Source of the DNA: Cantharellus purpuraceus
Taxonomy: Eukaryota > Basidiomycota > Agaricomycetes > Cantharellales > Hydnaceae
Direction: 5' to 3'
DNA length: 64,000 bases
Assembly: GCA_025174535.1 (NCBI GenBank)
Contig: JALBUN010000045.1
Span: 2,790,001 to 2,854,000, forward strand
Part shown: positions 23,539 through 36,412 of the stretch, piece by piece
Position numbering within the stretch: the stretch's first letter is position 1
Layout: each line of letters begins with the position of its first letter
The notes under the pieces: generated by a model
The model's input: the letters and a program-made list of their open reading frames with translations, nothing else
Databases searched by the model: none
Told to the model about the DNA's origin: nothing
Program-made: the position numbers and the translations under genes

Positions 23539-25640
23539 ATGTTGTCCCTATTCTCTTCCCTTTCGAGCTCGTTCCTTTTCACCTCTCTCTTCTTGGCTGT
23601 TACAGCTCTCCCGGTAGAGGGTACAGCTACAAACCTTCGGCAACTCACAGCCGCGGACTTCTCCACCGCTACTAAAGATGGTGTTTGGTGAGTGATGACG
23701 ATTGAACCACTAGTTACAAACTCATGTTTCAGGTTGGTGGAGTTCTTCTCTCCATATTGTTTCCATTGCCAACACTTTGCTCCAACATGGGAGCAGCTTG
23801 TGCAATATGTGGAGTCGCAGGCAGATCCTGGGATAAGTCTCGCCCAAGTCGATTGCGTTGTAGACAGAGGTCGGTCGCACATCTAGAAATGAACTCAGAT
23901 TTCACAGGTATACCAGATCTTTGCGTCAAAAAGGATGTGTTAGGCTACCCCTCTCTCAAATTATACCGGGATGGTAACCTGCACGACGAGTTTCGTGGTG
24001 ATCGGGACTTTGATCTTCTTACCAAGTTTGTTGACAAACACGCTCGAAAGGCTGAGGCGTCTGTAGCATCGCCCAACCCCAATGGAGTCGTGCTACCACT
24101 GGACAAGAAAAATTTTCAAACGACTATTGACGAAGGTCCAGCCTTTGTCAAGTTTTACGCTCCATGGTGTGGACATTGCAAGAAGCTTGCCCCCAGTAAG
24201 TAGAGGAAAGAAGTTAGGCACATACGTGTCTTTGATATATTCGACTCAGCGTGGACTCAGTTTGCGGAGCGAATGAAGGACATAGTCACCGTTGGTGAAG
24301 TGAACTGTGATGACCATGGGTCGCTCTGTTCCTCACAGGGTGTTCCAGGCTATCCGACTATATTCTTGTGAGCCATAGTCTACATAGAGGAGCTCCTGAA
24401 CTTACGCACAACTTAGCTACCAACATGGTCGCAAGTATGACTACACAGGTCGTAGAACATTGGAGGCTATGGAATCTTTTGCTGCTTCAGCATTAGCACC
24501 GTGTGTATCTTGACTTCCTTGCTTGATATATTCTCACTAGGCTGTGTCTGCAGCCCGCTGACAAGTGTCTCTTTATCTGATTTGCCATCCATCATTGAAC
24601 GATATGACATTTCATTTCTTCTCATCTACCGTAAGTTCGATCCGGCGATTAGGGTTAGTTCTCTTTTGGCCCCTTCTATTCGATTTAACTCATTGTCTGT
24701 ACAGGACAAAATCGAAGAGGCTTGTCTTCCTTTACATGGCTCGCCTCCTATTTTTTCCATCTCTGCTTCACCGGATGTGCTAGCCTCCCTGTCGCTTCCG
24801 CCGAATCAACCGCTTCCTGCCATTGTCACTCTGAAAGATTTTTCAACGGTGGCTCACAGACGACTATTCATCTCCAGAGAATTGTCCGTGGCTCCAATTT
24901 CGGACTGGTTACTCGTGCAATCTCTTCCTATAAGTGCCGAGCTAGATGCCGAAAATTTCCAAAGAATTATGGGTCCTTCGTCACCGTCTTCAGCTTCTCA
25001 CCTAGTTGTCCTGGGAGCTGTCAACACCCAGAATCCGGCGCACATTGAAATAATTAAACAAGCAGCTACAGCATGGCACCGAGAAGACAAGACAATTGGT
25101 GCTGCGCCAGTTGTATTTGCCTGGATGGATAAGGAGAGATGGGCCAGCTGGCTCAAACATGCATACGGTGTCAAGCAGGGTCCTGACCCTGCTGTGGTCA
25201 TTGTGGAGCATAAAGTGCGTGTCTGTCTATGACGCGACGCCCATATTTTCATCCACCCCTTTCCCATTAGCGTCTTGTATATTACGACTCCTTTCCTTCA
25301 GGTGCACCAATCCTTCTGGACAAGTCAAGCATTTTTGGAGCTGTTGAAGGCATTCAAAGTGGCGTGCTGAGGCCCAAGTATTCAGAGAATATTGCTGAAC
25401 GATTCGCGCGTGTGAGTAAATCTATCACTTCCTGACTGTCTCCAGCCTCAAAATTTGTAGTGGCTCAACGGCCGGGTGTTGAGGATCCAGTCCGGCATCT
25501 CTCGTCATCCGGTGAGGTCGGTTCTGCTCCTTGCTGTCGTTGTCCTGGTCATTGTTTTTGGCATCAAGCGAGTTCTAGAGGATACTACACGAAACACTTC
25601 CGTGTACATCAACAGTAAATCAGGGACACGGCTAGAATAA
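23539..25640 (+). CDS. ER membrane protein disulfide isomerase with thioredoxin domains (EPS1/TMX3-like)
   Basis: Starts MLSLFSSLSSSFLFTSLFLA, a signal peptide. The first thioredoxin domain has active site SPYCFHCQHFAPTW (CFHC). The second has VKFYAPWCGHCKKLAP (canonical CGHC) and GVPGYPTIFLYQHGRKYDYT. A third, thioredoxin-like region without a CxxC follows from about 24.5 to 25.4 kb. Near the C-terminus a single transmembrane helix (VLLLAVVVLVIVFGIKRVL) is followed by a short cytosolic tail ending SGTRLE, so there is no KDEL signal. This layout matches membrane-anchored PDIs such as yeast EPS1 or animal TMX3, which oxidise or reduce disulfides and aid quality control in the ER. About eight introns are present. 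The exon junction near 23872 uses a donor embedded in GAG|GTCGG and is less certain. Confidence 0.82.
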
Positions 25641-26021
25641 GTCTCTGCGATATTATATCTTGTCTGTTGGAGTATTATGTACATGTACTTTTCAATGCTA
25701 GACTCAAAAAAAGGCGACAGTTCATGCTACCCCTTGCGACAGGATGTGGGAGAGATTAAGTAGGGGTGAGGAATGCGCAGATAGATATACAATGGTCTCG
25801 CTGAAATAAATCTAGAAATACGTGATGGGATATGGGAAGACGATGAAACAAACATGGGGGAAGGGAATCAGTTAGAGCTGGAAATGCTGAAACTCGAAAA
25901 CGAGGTAGGGCTTTCACTGAAAGTGTCAGTGTGCATTATATCTCGCACTCGTTGCACCACCGCGGGCGGATATCCTCTGTTCAACTTCAGCGAAAATCAA
26001 GCGACAACCTAGTCATTGAAC
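25641..26021. other. Convergent 3' intergenic, about 0.4 kb
   Basis: Lies between the 3' ends of the PDI gene (+) and the PPR gene (-). It should hold both 3' UTRs. Nothing else recognised. Confidence 0.4.
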
Positions 26022-29000
26022 TCACCGAAGTTCCATACGTCGAATAAGATCCAGCGCGCGATCGCGTTCGCTCACCCCAAGTTCTGCTCTCACCATCGTC
26101 TCCCACGTGGAAGGCTACACGACCGGTTAGCATAATTGGGAGTAGAAAGAACAAGTAGAATCCACCTCTCGATATATTGGAGCTTGTGGAGGAACATCAG
26201 TTGGTGACCGTTGAGGTTCATGTGGAGTATGATTATGGGGGGCTGCCACTCCCATCGGTGGGTCATCCAGACTCTCGAACATCGCCCTGGCGCTCTCAAG
26301 GTCGCCAGCAGCAGCGTAGCCTTTGATTGCAGCATTGGCAACGTAGGCAGTGGGATGAATATGGGAAGAACGCAAACGCTGCAAGTAGGCTCGAATAAGA
26401 TCCGGTCGACGATGGGCGGACAGCACAGTGAAAAGCGCTTCATATGTAACGGAGTCAGGTAAAGCTGTTTTCGAACGTGCGGTTGATGGATGCTGTTCAA
26501 TCGATTCGAAGATGCCGATGGCGCGGTTGAGGTCTTTACGAGCACATCCATAAGCGTTGATCATAGCGGCCCAATGTGTTCCCTGAACCTCTATATCTCG
26601 GCTGTCAACTATTCGTTGGAATATATCTTCCATGGCTGAGGTATCCACTGGCTGGATCGTGCCATAAGCATCAAGGAGTAGCTGTAAAGGAAGAATATTG
26701 AATATAATTATGCACTGGATTGAAACAGAAATGCCTACTTTGTATGTATGCCCACTGGGCTTGACGTTAGCTTTCAAAAGGGCGTCATAATAGTACAGCA
26801 CACGCTCCCTGTCGGGCTTCGTGTATATGTACAACTGAATCATCGTATTGTAAGGCGGCACTCGGGGTTTGTAGTTGGGGGCAACGATCATTTCTTGAAA
26901 GAAAAGCTCAGCCGATGAGGGATCGCCAACACGGCAGCAGGCTGCAATAAGTGCACCATATGTGACAGACGAGGGCTTGACTCCTTGCTCTTTCATCTGC
27001 TGGAATATCACCAGTGCATGATCTGCCTTACGAGCCTTGGCGAGCTTAGAAATAATCGTGTTGTACATGAAGATGTTCGGGAGAACATCACGGGCCAGAG
27101 CTTCTTCCCATAATTGCAGGGCATGAGAGGTATCGTCGGTCGTATCCTTCAACGAAGATATCAAAGCGCCATAGGCATCTGCTGAGGGCGTACCACCCTG
27201 CTCGATGATGCGCACGCGATGAACTTGGGCAGCGTCATATTCGCCGGCGTGTGCAAAAGCGATGATCATTTGGTCCTCAACAACGAACCACCCAGCCGAT
27301 TGCCATCTCTTCTGATCTTCAAGAGCGGCAAGGACGCGTTGAGCAGCATTGTAAAGAGTGCGAACCTTCTGAACGGCGCCCAGGCGGCCTAAACCACCAA
27401 TGAGGCGACCGATACATTCGGGACTAGGATAGATTCCTCGCCGAGCTCCCGACACAAATCGTTCATAAGCTGTTTCGACAGAAATGTTGGGGTTTGCCGG
27501 ATACCACTCCTCAACAAATCGCGAGTGATATAAATCAATGTGCACCCCACCATTGTATGTCGACTCTTGGGCAGGGATCGAACTTCCAGGTTGTGCACCG
27601 CTTCCGTGGGAAACACCGTCAGCTCCCCGCACCTCTAATAGGCAAGCGAATTTGGGGCCCAGGTCACGAAGTATTTGAACCGACTCTTCGCGACCATGAG
27701 TATACACAAGGGCCTTCACAAGTTTGCGCATCAACCTATGATCTAACTGACTCAAATCAAGGGTCTCATCAGCAAGATCCTTAAGCAGGACCACAAGGCC
27801 AGGGTAGACGAAGTTGGATGGAGGAGGAATGGATTCCACTGAAGCTTTTTCGGGGCTCTCTGGATCCAGTGCTGGAAAATCGAAGGCCACGAAAGACTTG
27901 ATGAGGGTAACCCAACCTTGGAAGGGCAGATCAAGGGGTTCGCCACGTCGTTTGCTTTCCATGTAGCTATGGACATACCAGGCCGCAACGGCTTTCTGAG
28001 GTTGGAGACCCACTAGTTCGCCTAAAGCGGCGACACGCACTGCAGATTTAACGGGCAAAATGGGTGTCATGGGGGTGGGCGGGGAAAATAAAACCATGCT
28101 TGATAACTTCTGAACGAGACCGCGGAGCCCTTTCTGCTGGTACAAGGTTTGCGCTCCGGTAATGGTGCCATCCGTTTCATTCTGCTGTATTACCTGGCGC
28201 TCCTTGATGACAAAGCGCTCAGCGAAGTCAAGCGCTCTGTCAGTTTGGCCTTGGGCAAGCAGCGTCTGTACAATCTCAACAAGCATAGCCCGTGCAGGCG
28301 CAGTGTTCAGAGCCAAACCGCGAGTATCGCTGTCAATGTTCATGACATGATTTAGTACGAAATCGAGGAGTGCGGATGCACGACTCTGAGGCACATCCGG
28401 AGCTTGCATCGCGTCGAAGTTGGCCCGGAACACGACAAAGCGATCAACAGTTCGGACAGATAGGCCATCCTGAGGAGTAATTTCAAGCAACTTCAAAAAG
28501 AGGCAATTGAGATCGTCAACTTTGCCCATACGTGCAAGTGTGTCAATCATGGTGACCCAAGCGAGGTGGTCAGGACGAGGTGGAGTCGAAAGAGGGGCAT
28601 ATGGGTTCTCGGCCACAGAGTCTTGCGCGAGAAGACGATCGAACCATGATAACGCGCTCTGTACGTCCCTCGACTCACAGAAACCGGTGACGATGGATGT
28701 GTAAGTCATCGCATTGGGCAGTGGGGCATCGCTTTCTCTGAATGCTTGACCAAGGGGGGTGTCAAGCATGCTCTCGAATAGGTCAAGAGCAGCGGCAGGT
28801 TCTCCACATTTAAAATATGTCTCTATCATCTTGTTCCACACTTGAATTTGACTGTGCTTGGACAACTCATTTCGACTGCCAACCTGCGGTAGCGGAGAAT
28901 TATTTTGGGATGTCTTTGGCGTCCAATCCCAGGTGACTCGACCTTGCATAGAGGCCTCCTTAAAGGCGTTGAACACCTGCTGTGCTCCACCGAGATCAGC

Positions 29001-30363
29001 TTTGTTGCAGAATACAGAGATGAGAAGCGCGTATGTCACAGGGGAGGGTGGGTCGTCAGGGAACCTTTCCATGTGTGCAAAGACACGAAGAGCAGCCTCA
29101 ACATCGTGATGGAAGGCACATGAACGAAGCAGGGCATTATATTCGGGTAGGCCAAGAGACAGATTCCGAATGGTAGTGGCAGCTTTGAATAATGTGAGTG
29201 CCGAAGTGAAGTTATTTTCAGTGCGAAGATGGGCTAGCCGTTGCTGGTCCACAGCACTGTCGTTGTCGTCACGAGTCACAAATGCACGTCGATCAATACG
29301 AGCTTGGAGACTAGCCATGACACGGTGAACATCGGCATCACGAGCGCAGAGCGCCGAGATCATGATTCTATATGTACGGAGGTTAGGAATGAGGTTGCGC
29401 TCAAGCATCTCATTGTAAAGTTCGAGGATAAGAGAAATAGGTTGTCCGACTACACGATTGTCCAAGAGCGCTTGCATGGCCATGTTGTAGCACGGAACAC
29501 TAACGCGAGACTTGGCGCGATACTGTGTTATCTCCTCCAGGACTTTAGGAACATCACGAAAATGGCTGGCTTGGCGGAGTCGTTGATAGACTGCAATATC
29601 TTCCCCAACAAGGGGTTCATTCACTGACTGTGATTGGTCTGTCGCATCGGGAGCCATGCCTGACTGACGCAAATCTGAGTCTTCTAGTGAGGATGTCGAC
29701 AGTGTCGGTAAAACCGTGTCGACATCGGAGGAGGCGACTGATTGTGTAGACGTCGAATTACGACGAATAAGTACTGGACGTTTTGCACCATCTGCGGGCG
29801 AGCTATCGCGAGATAAGACGGTGGAACGATGCTCTGCGAATGCGTGCCGAGCTCGAGCCTGGACAACCTGAAAAACGCCAAGACCTTCGCCACGGTCAAT
29901 GCGACCTTGGGACGACAGAGAAAGACTGTTGCTACGTGGACGGGTAGGCCCCGAGATAGACGCATCCTTGATGCGTACGAGATGCACGGGGCGGTCGTCA
30001 TTATCGTCTGGCTGGGCAGAAGATGAGTTTGCCTGAGTGATGGATCGTCCGGAACCCTGTCAAAATGATAGACATGAATGATGGAGCAAGCCGGGATAAA
30101 CCCGTGCTTGCCGTATATCCGTTGTAGCATCTGCTACCCGCATTGTACTTGGCTCCACCAGGGCCTGCGCTACTACCTCCCCAACCAGAACTAGAGCCTG
30201 ATCCTCCCCATTGTGATATACCGCCACCGCTGCCTGCAGAAGTGGAAGGCGTGACCTGCTGATATTGCCAGGCATTGCGGATTACCTGGGATGTTTGGTT
30301 CTGAAGCGCAGCGGCCGCCCGCGATGTTTGGTGGAAAATGTGTGTTGCTACCTTGGGGAACAT
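26022..30363 (-). CDS. Large pentatricopeptide repeat protein, probably mitochondrial
   Basis: About 1,350 residues. The start MFPKVATHIFHQTSRAAAA looks like a mitochondrial presequence. A Gly/Ser-rich stretch follows, then a long array of 35-residue PPR motifs. Examples are SVPCYNMAMQALLDNRVVG, YTSIVTGFCESRDVQSALSW, YNTIISKLAKARKADHALVI and YGALIAACCRVGDPSSAELF. The last repeats end YVANAAIKGYAAAGDLESAR. The C-terminal exon adds PSTWETMVRAELGVSERDRA and ends RRMELR. PPR proteins bind organellar RNA sequence-specifically and act in its processing, stability or translation; the RNA target cannot be told. Introns are at 30057-30111 (a GC-AG intron), near 26680-26740 and near 26105-26158. The 30057-30111 junction is chosen because it restores NGYT|GSGRSITQANSSS in frame. 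Confidence 0.85.
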
Positions 30364-30736
30364 TGCGCCACACCAAGGAATGTGACGCTAAGCGTTGAGG
30401 TTGAGGTTAGCAGGCAGAGGTGGCCGCCGTCGTGAAAGTGGATGCGTGTACACTCCGTTCACGGCTGCCTGCTGAAATTCTCTAGTTCGGACCTTGCCGC
30501 GCCCGGAGTGACCCGGGCTTCCGAATGCGCCCGGCACACAGACGCCCACGTCACTTACACGGTGTGACTACTTGTGACAGATCGTATGCAACTGACAAGT
30601 CTAGAGAACGTGAATTTGTAGGATATATGAGGGTACAACTGGCAGACAAAAACGTCCCCGGTACCTCCATCCAGCTCAGTACGAGGTATCTGTATACAGC
30701 CCATGGAAATACAAGCAACAGCATCAGAAGGTATCC

Positions 30737-32007
<1,271 letters not shown>

Positions 32008-32132
32008 AGGCGTTATAATTGTGAGTGGAAAGCGTTAGTCGCCTAATTGAGAGTTTTAGTTCCGCGGCGCCCATGTATTTGTGCCAACGCATATTCTAGG
32101 GACCATCGCCACGACTTCTGTCATTGACCACT

Positions 32133-34630
32133 ATGGCTCAATATCACTACGATGGCAGCATGGCTGCGTATTTCGTCCTCACCTTCCTTTCCCTTGTTCT
32201 GTTACCTTTATCATACTCCATTATCCCGGTGACTTCACGTAAGTTGCATGTATTTACTATACCTGCTGTTAAACACTGGTACTTCAAGGTAAACCCATGG
32301 CAGAGGGTTGTCAATGTCCTAATTGCCTAGAACACAGGGAAGCAGTTCGTTTGAGTGAGAGACGAACCTTACTACGTCCTAAGTTGAGCAAGAAGTGAGT
32401 TGCATGTCTCTTTCGGTGCTGTGCAGCATGTCGTAATTGTCTCTAGAGCAATGGTTACCGGCCTGGGCTGGCTTTTATTTGCCGCGACGGTCTATAAAGT
32501 AGCCAATACGACTGTAGAGAGTGTGTTTTATGATCCATTTGCCATCCTGGGAATCAAGTCGGTTCGTACACAATTTGCATTAATTTGACCGCTCTTCATC
32601 GGCGTGCCATCACAGAGCGCCACCGAGAAAGAGATCAAGAAGCACTACAAGCGACTTTCTGTCAAGTTGTATGTCTTTGTGGCCACCTATTTCTGTGTCC
32701 TCATCTTCATGGCCCTGCAGTCATCCAGACAAAGTGAAGCTTGGGGCCGATGACACATTCGAGTCCATCCAGGAGCACTTTGTCAATATCACCAAAGCCT
32801 ATAAGTCGTAAGTTCTCTCTATACTGCTAGTACCGTCATGCACTGATTGTATTTATAGCCTGACTGATGAGACGATTCGGAAGAACTTTGAGCTTTATGG
32901 TCACCCAGATGGAAGGCAAGAGTTTAGCATGGGCATTGCCATTCCGCAATTCATCATAGAGTCCAAGAACAACATCTGGGTCCTTGGTCTTTACGGCTTG
33001 ATCTTCGGTATTGGTCTCCCTATACTCGTAGGCCGCTGGTGGTTCGGCTCCCGTAATTTCACCAGAGACGGCGTGCAGGCGCGAACCGCTGAGTTATTTT
33101 TCAAGTCCATCAAGGAAGACATTGGTGAAACGGATCTCGTCCTGTCGGTCGGAAATGCATTGCCGTGGGAGACACCTGTCAAACCTACAGACAGATCCGC
33201 CGGCGTTGTGAATGATTTGCAACAACAGATCGAATCACGTATAGGTCGTGGATGGATGCAGAAAGTTGACGTGAGCTTGTTATGTCGTTTCTAGCCCCAA
33301 TACTAACTTGTCTAATAGGCAGAACGGCCTGAGGCTTTACGGGCTCTCACTCTGGTCTACGCACATTTAATACGAATACCCATCGAGGAGAACTATCTGC
33401 GAGAAGGTAATCGAGCTTCTTTCAGACTCTTGCTTTACTTTCAACTCCTCTGCAGAGCAGAAGATGATACTTCTGCACGTGCCAAGTCTGCTGAATTCCC
33501 TTCTTAACATCGCCCTTGCCCATTCCTGGCTTCTTCCGACCGCTCGCATCATGCATCTCCATGCACATCTCGCTCAAGCCATACTTCCCGGTGCAGAAAA
33601 GATGATACAATTTCCTGGCATCGATGATGCAGATGAAGATTTGCCAGATTCCCTAGAAGGCCTGATAGAACGTCTCGAAGAGACAGGTGACCGAAGATTG
33701 AATGCTGTCAGAAAAACCGGGGAGAAATGGGGCAGGCTGGAAGTTGTTGATGCATCTTACAAGGGTAGAGCCACATTTGATTGCCGTTCATTGTACTGAT
33801 CGAGATGGATGTGCTAGTCATTGGCGAGCGGTTTGTTACGCCTGGCGCGATCGTCCAACTGGTATTCAAGTTGCGCCTACGTCCCCTAGTCACAGATACA
33901 AAACCATCCAATGGGGATCTTTCAGATGTCGGAAAGGAAAAACAGGATGCCAAGTTCAACGATGAGCGCGATCAAGTATTCTTAGTCAGTAAGAAAGACT
34001 TTGAAGACCTTCCTGCTGGTGAACCGCTTTCGGGATGGGCGCATGCTCCTCGATGGCCTGTGGTAGGTACCCCCTGCTACGTTTGCAACAGGTTGACTCA
34101 TAGCCTGGTCTTGTTTGTCAAAAAATTGCACTTATATAGAATCGTAGGCCGCGATGGTGGGCCATTCTGGGTGATGACAAGACAAACCGAGTTGTCGTGC
34201 CCCCACTGCAGTTATCTGACTTACCTTATGCGGACCCACATAGAACAAGGAATTACAGAACGTTCAAACTGCAATTTCAGGCACCGCAGGGCGTTGGATT
34301 GTACACGTGGCGCATTCACTTCATAAGTGACACGTTTGTGGGGGAAGACGTGTCACAGGATTTGACGGTATGTTATATTAAACTTTTTTTTTGGGGGGAG
34401 GGGGATAAATCTGATTGGTATCGTAGTTGAAAGTCGAGGATCTGTCATTACTCAACGAGGACGAAAAGCACGAGGAAGACCAGATTTCTGATCCAGAGGA
34501 AGATACACTGGCGGGCCAGATGGCTGCGATGCGGGGTGGGGCAGTGAAGAAGGTGCCATACGACAGCGACGAGAGTAGTACGGACGACGATGAAGGGGCA
34601 GAGAGTGAAAGCAGTGACGATAGTGACTAA
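32133..34630 (+). CDS. SEC63: SEC63, J-domain subunit of the ER post-translational translocon
   Basis: Starts MAQYHYDGSMAAYFVLTFLS with a first transmembrane helix. A second helix (GLGWLLFAATVYKVA) is followed by the lumenal J-domain: FYDPFAILGIKSSATEKEIK, then K-x-FHPDK with HPD restored across a splice junction, then HFVNITKAYKSLTDETIRKN. A third helix is NIWVLGLYGLIFGIGLPIL. The cytosolic Brl domain has LPDSLEGLIERL, FVTPGAIVQLVFKLRLRPL, PRWWAILGDDKTNRVVVPP and GLYTWRIHFISDTFVGEDVS. The acidic tail ends ESSDDSD, as in SEC63, where it contacts SEC62. SEC63 recruits BiP/Kar2 to Sec61 for protein import. In-frame acceptor 34140 (after TATATAG) gives VNRRPRWW. About nine introns, one carrying a T10 and G-rich run near 34383. 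Confidence 0.92.
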
Positions 34631-34679
34631 TGTAGTGTACGTCTCCATCGGTGTCTCTAGTTAAACTTCTCTCTCTGTA

Positions 34680-36319
34680 TTATTTGCGGGATATGAGCTT
34701 CCATTTATTGGACCAAACTTCTTTGATCGATTTCGAGATCTGTTCTGCTAACTCTTCTTGCTCGTCTCCGATGGAGGCTCGTCCGAAACTAGCGCGTCCT
34801 ATGTTTGGTCGTGTGAGAGGTTGAACAAGAATGTTCTCCATATCCACCGAGACTACTCGTCCTAGATAAAGCATAGATGCTTGGGGAGTCAATGAAACTG
34901 GATCAAGTCCGAATGCCTGGAGGCGATGAGAGTAAAGAATTAGTAACTTTACAAACTCATTGAAAAAACACAAGTGCCTTCCAAGCAACGATGGTATCAG
35001 GCAGCAGTTTTATGGAAGCATCAAGCGTTTCGTACTTGTCCCAGTTTGTTTCAGTAATAGTCCAGTCAATAGTGTGATTAATTTTCGGGTCCGAAGCTTG
35101 CACAGCCTGGTTGTCCTCCTGCGTCAACATGTCTATCTCTTCGTTAGCACCACTGAGTCCTTGGGTTCTTCGCCATTCAATCTCTACACTAGTGACAAGG
35201 AGATTGTTAGGAAGGTCTTCACGTTCAGATGGCGGTATGACAGTAGGTGAAGCTGTAGTGACGAATGATGGATTAAAGACGAGCTTTTGCGGAACTGGGC
35301 CTTCCATAGTCATCCTTGAACCGTTTGCCTCGGATTTTTGTGCAACACTGGGGTGGGGCGTAATGGATGTGGCGCCTGGATGAGATGGTTGCACTGAGGT
35401 TTGCATCGGAGGCTCCACCACCTTGTCATCCCCTGTAGAGGGACGTATCGCATTCCCTGTAACCCCAGACAACTGGACTGTCTGTCCTTTTTGAGACGAA
35501 GCTTGAGCAGCTGCGTGTTTGCGTCGTCTTAACTTCCTGCGCTGATTCCGTGAATGCGTTGACGGCTTTCCGAAACCAGGAGGTACATTAGACGCTTGTA
35601 TGCTGGAACTAATCAATAGAAGTATCAAGCTTTACCAATCGAGAGAATAACTACTCACGCTCCAATATAAGATGCAACATGACTTCGACCCACAGATGGA
35701 ACACCACTTGACCTGTAATCCTTGGTGTTTGAATGGACCAACACTTTGCTAGCATGAATCAATCTCAAATCTGCGGAATCCGAGTCACTTGAGGGAGATG
35801 AAGAAGAGGCAGAGGCAGAAGAAGCAGTGGAAGATCCTGAGGTAGAGCTTGAAGACACGCTGGAGGAATCCTCGCCGCCGACTGAGCGCCTTCGACGCTT
35901 CAATGTTCTTATATTCTCTGCAGTGATGGATAAATGCTGTCCTGATGTGTGTGATTTAACTAACTCACTGTCGACATTTGCCTTGCGCTTCAACCCTTCC
36001 AGAGCAGCCGGTTCTCGAGGTCTGATCCTAACAGAATACTCAACAATAAACCATTGAGTGATAATAAAAACCTCACTACGTACATGAGAATGTCTCCCTC
36101 ATGCACCAAATCAATAGAGCAGTCGTCAAGCAACTCGAAGTCATCGATTTCAAGAACTAGCTCTGTTGGTTGAATATCCAAGTCTTTCAGGGGTGAAAGA
36201 TGTGTAGAAATAGCACGCTTCAGTGACCGAATGTCTACGACATTTTGAGAAATTAGAAACCATACACGCAACAAAGGGAGTGGCTCAAAGGACTGCAGAC
36301 GGATTCGTCGAAACGCCAT
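34680..36319 (-). CDS. Coilin-like protein (N-terminal ubiquitin-like fold, Ser-rich centre, Tudor-like C-terminus)
   Basis: The N-terminus MAFRRIRLQSFEPLPLLRVW and DIRSLKRAISTHL, PTELVLEIDDFELLDDCS and DLVHEGDILMYV follow the beta-grasp order of the coilin N-terminal self-association domain. The middle has LKRKANVDSEL, a basic NLS-like LKRRRRSVGGED and a long Ser/Asp-rich tract, then a basic patch, RNQRRKLRRRKHAAAQ. The C-terminal part (IDWTITETNWDKYETLDASI, LYLGRVVSVDMENILVQPL) could be a Tudor-like domain. Coilin scaffolds Cajal bodies for snRNP maturation. The assignment rests on layout and motif order, not strong identity. The divergent neighbour is a nucleolin-like gene, with only 93 bp between start codons. 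Otherwise it would be an uncharacterised nuclear protein. Confidence 0.6.
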
Positions 36320-36412
36320 GCAGAGTACTGACTAATCAAATAGCGCACATACTTACGTACACGGAAGTTTTCTTACTCTCTCCCTTCACCCATTTATATC
36401 GTTTCCAGTACA

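Noticed and set aside
27570..27595. GGAAGTTCGATCCC on the minus strand, B-box-like.
   Set aside because: It lies inside the PPR coding exon and no cloverleaf is possible.
34380..34406. T10 and G-run as a frameshift error in SEC63.
   Set aside because: It lies inside an intron between exons that join cleanly.
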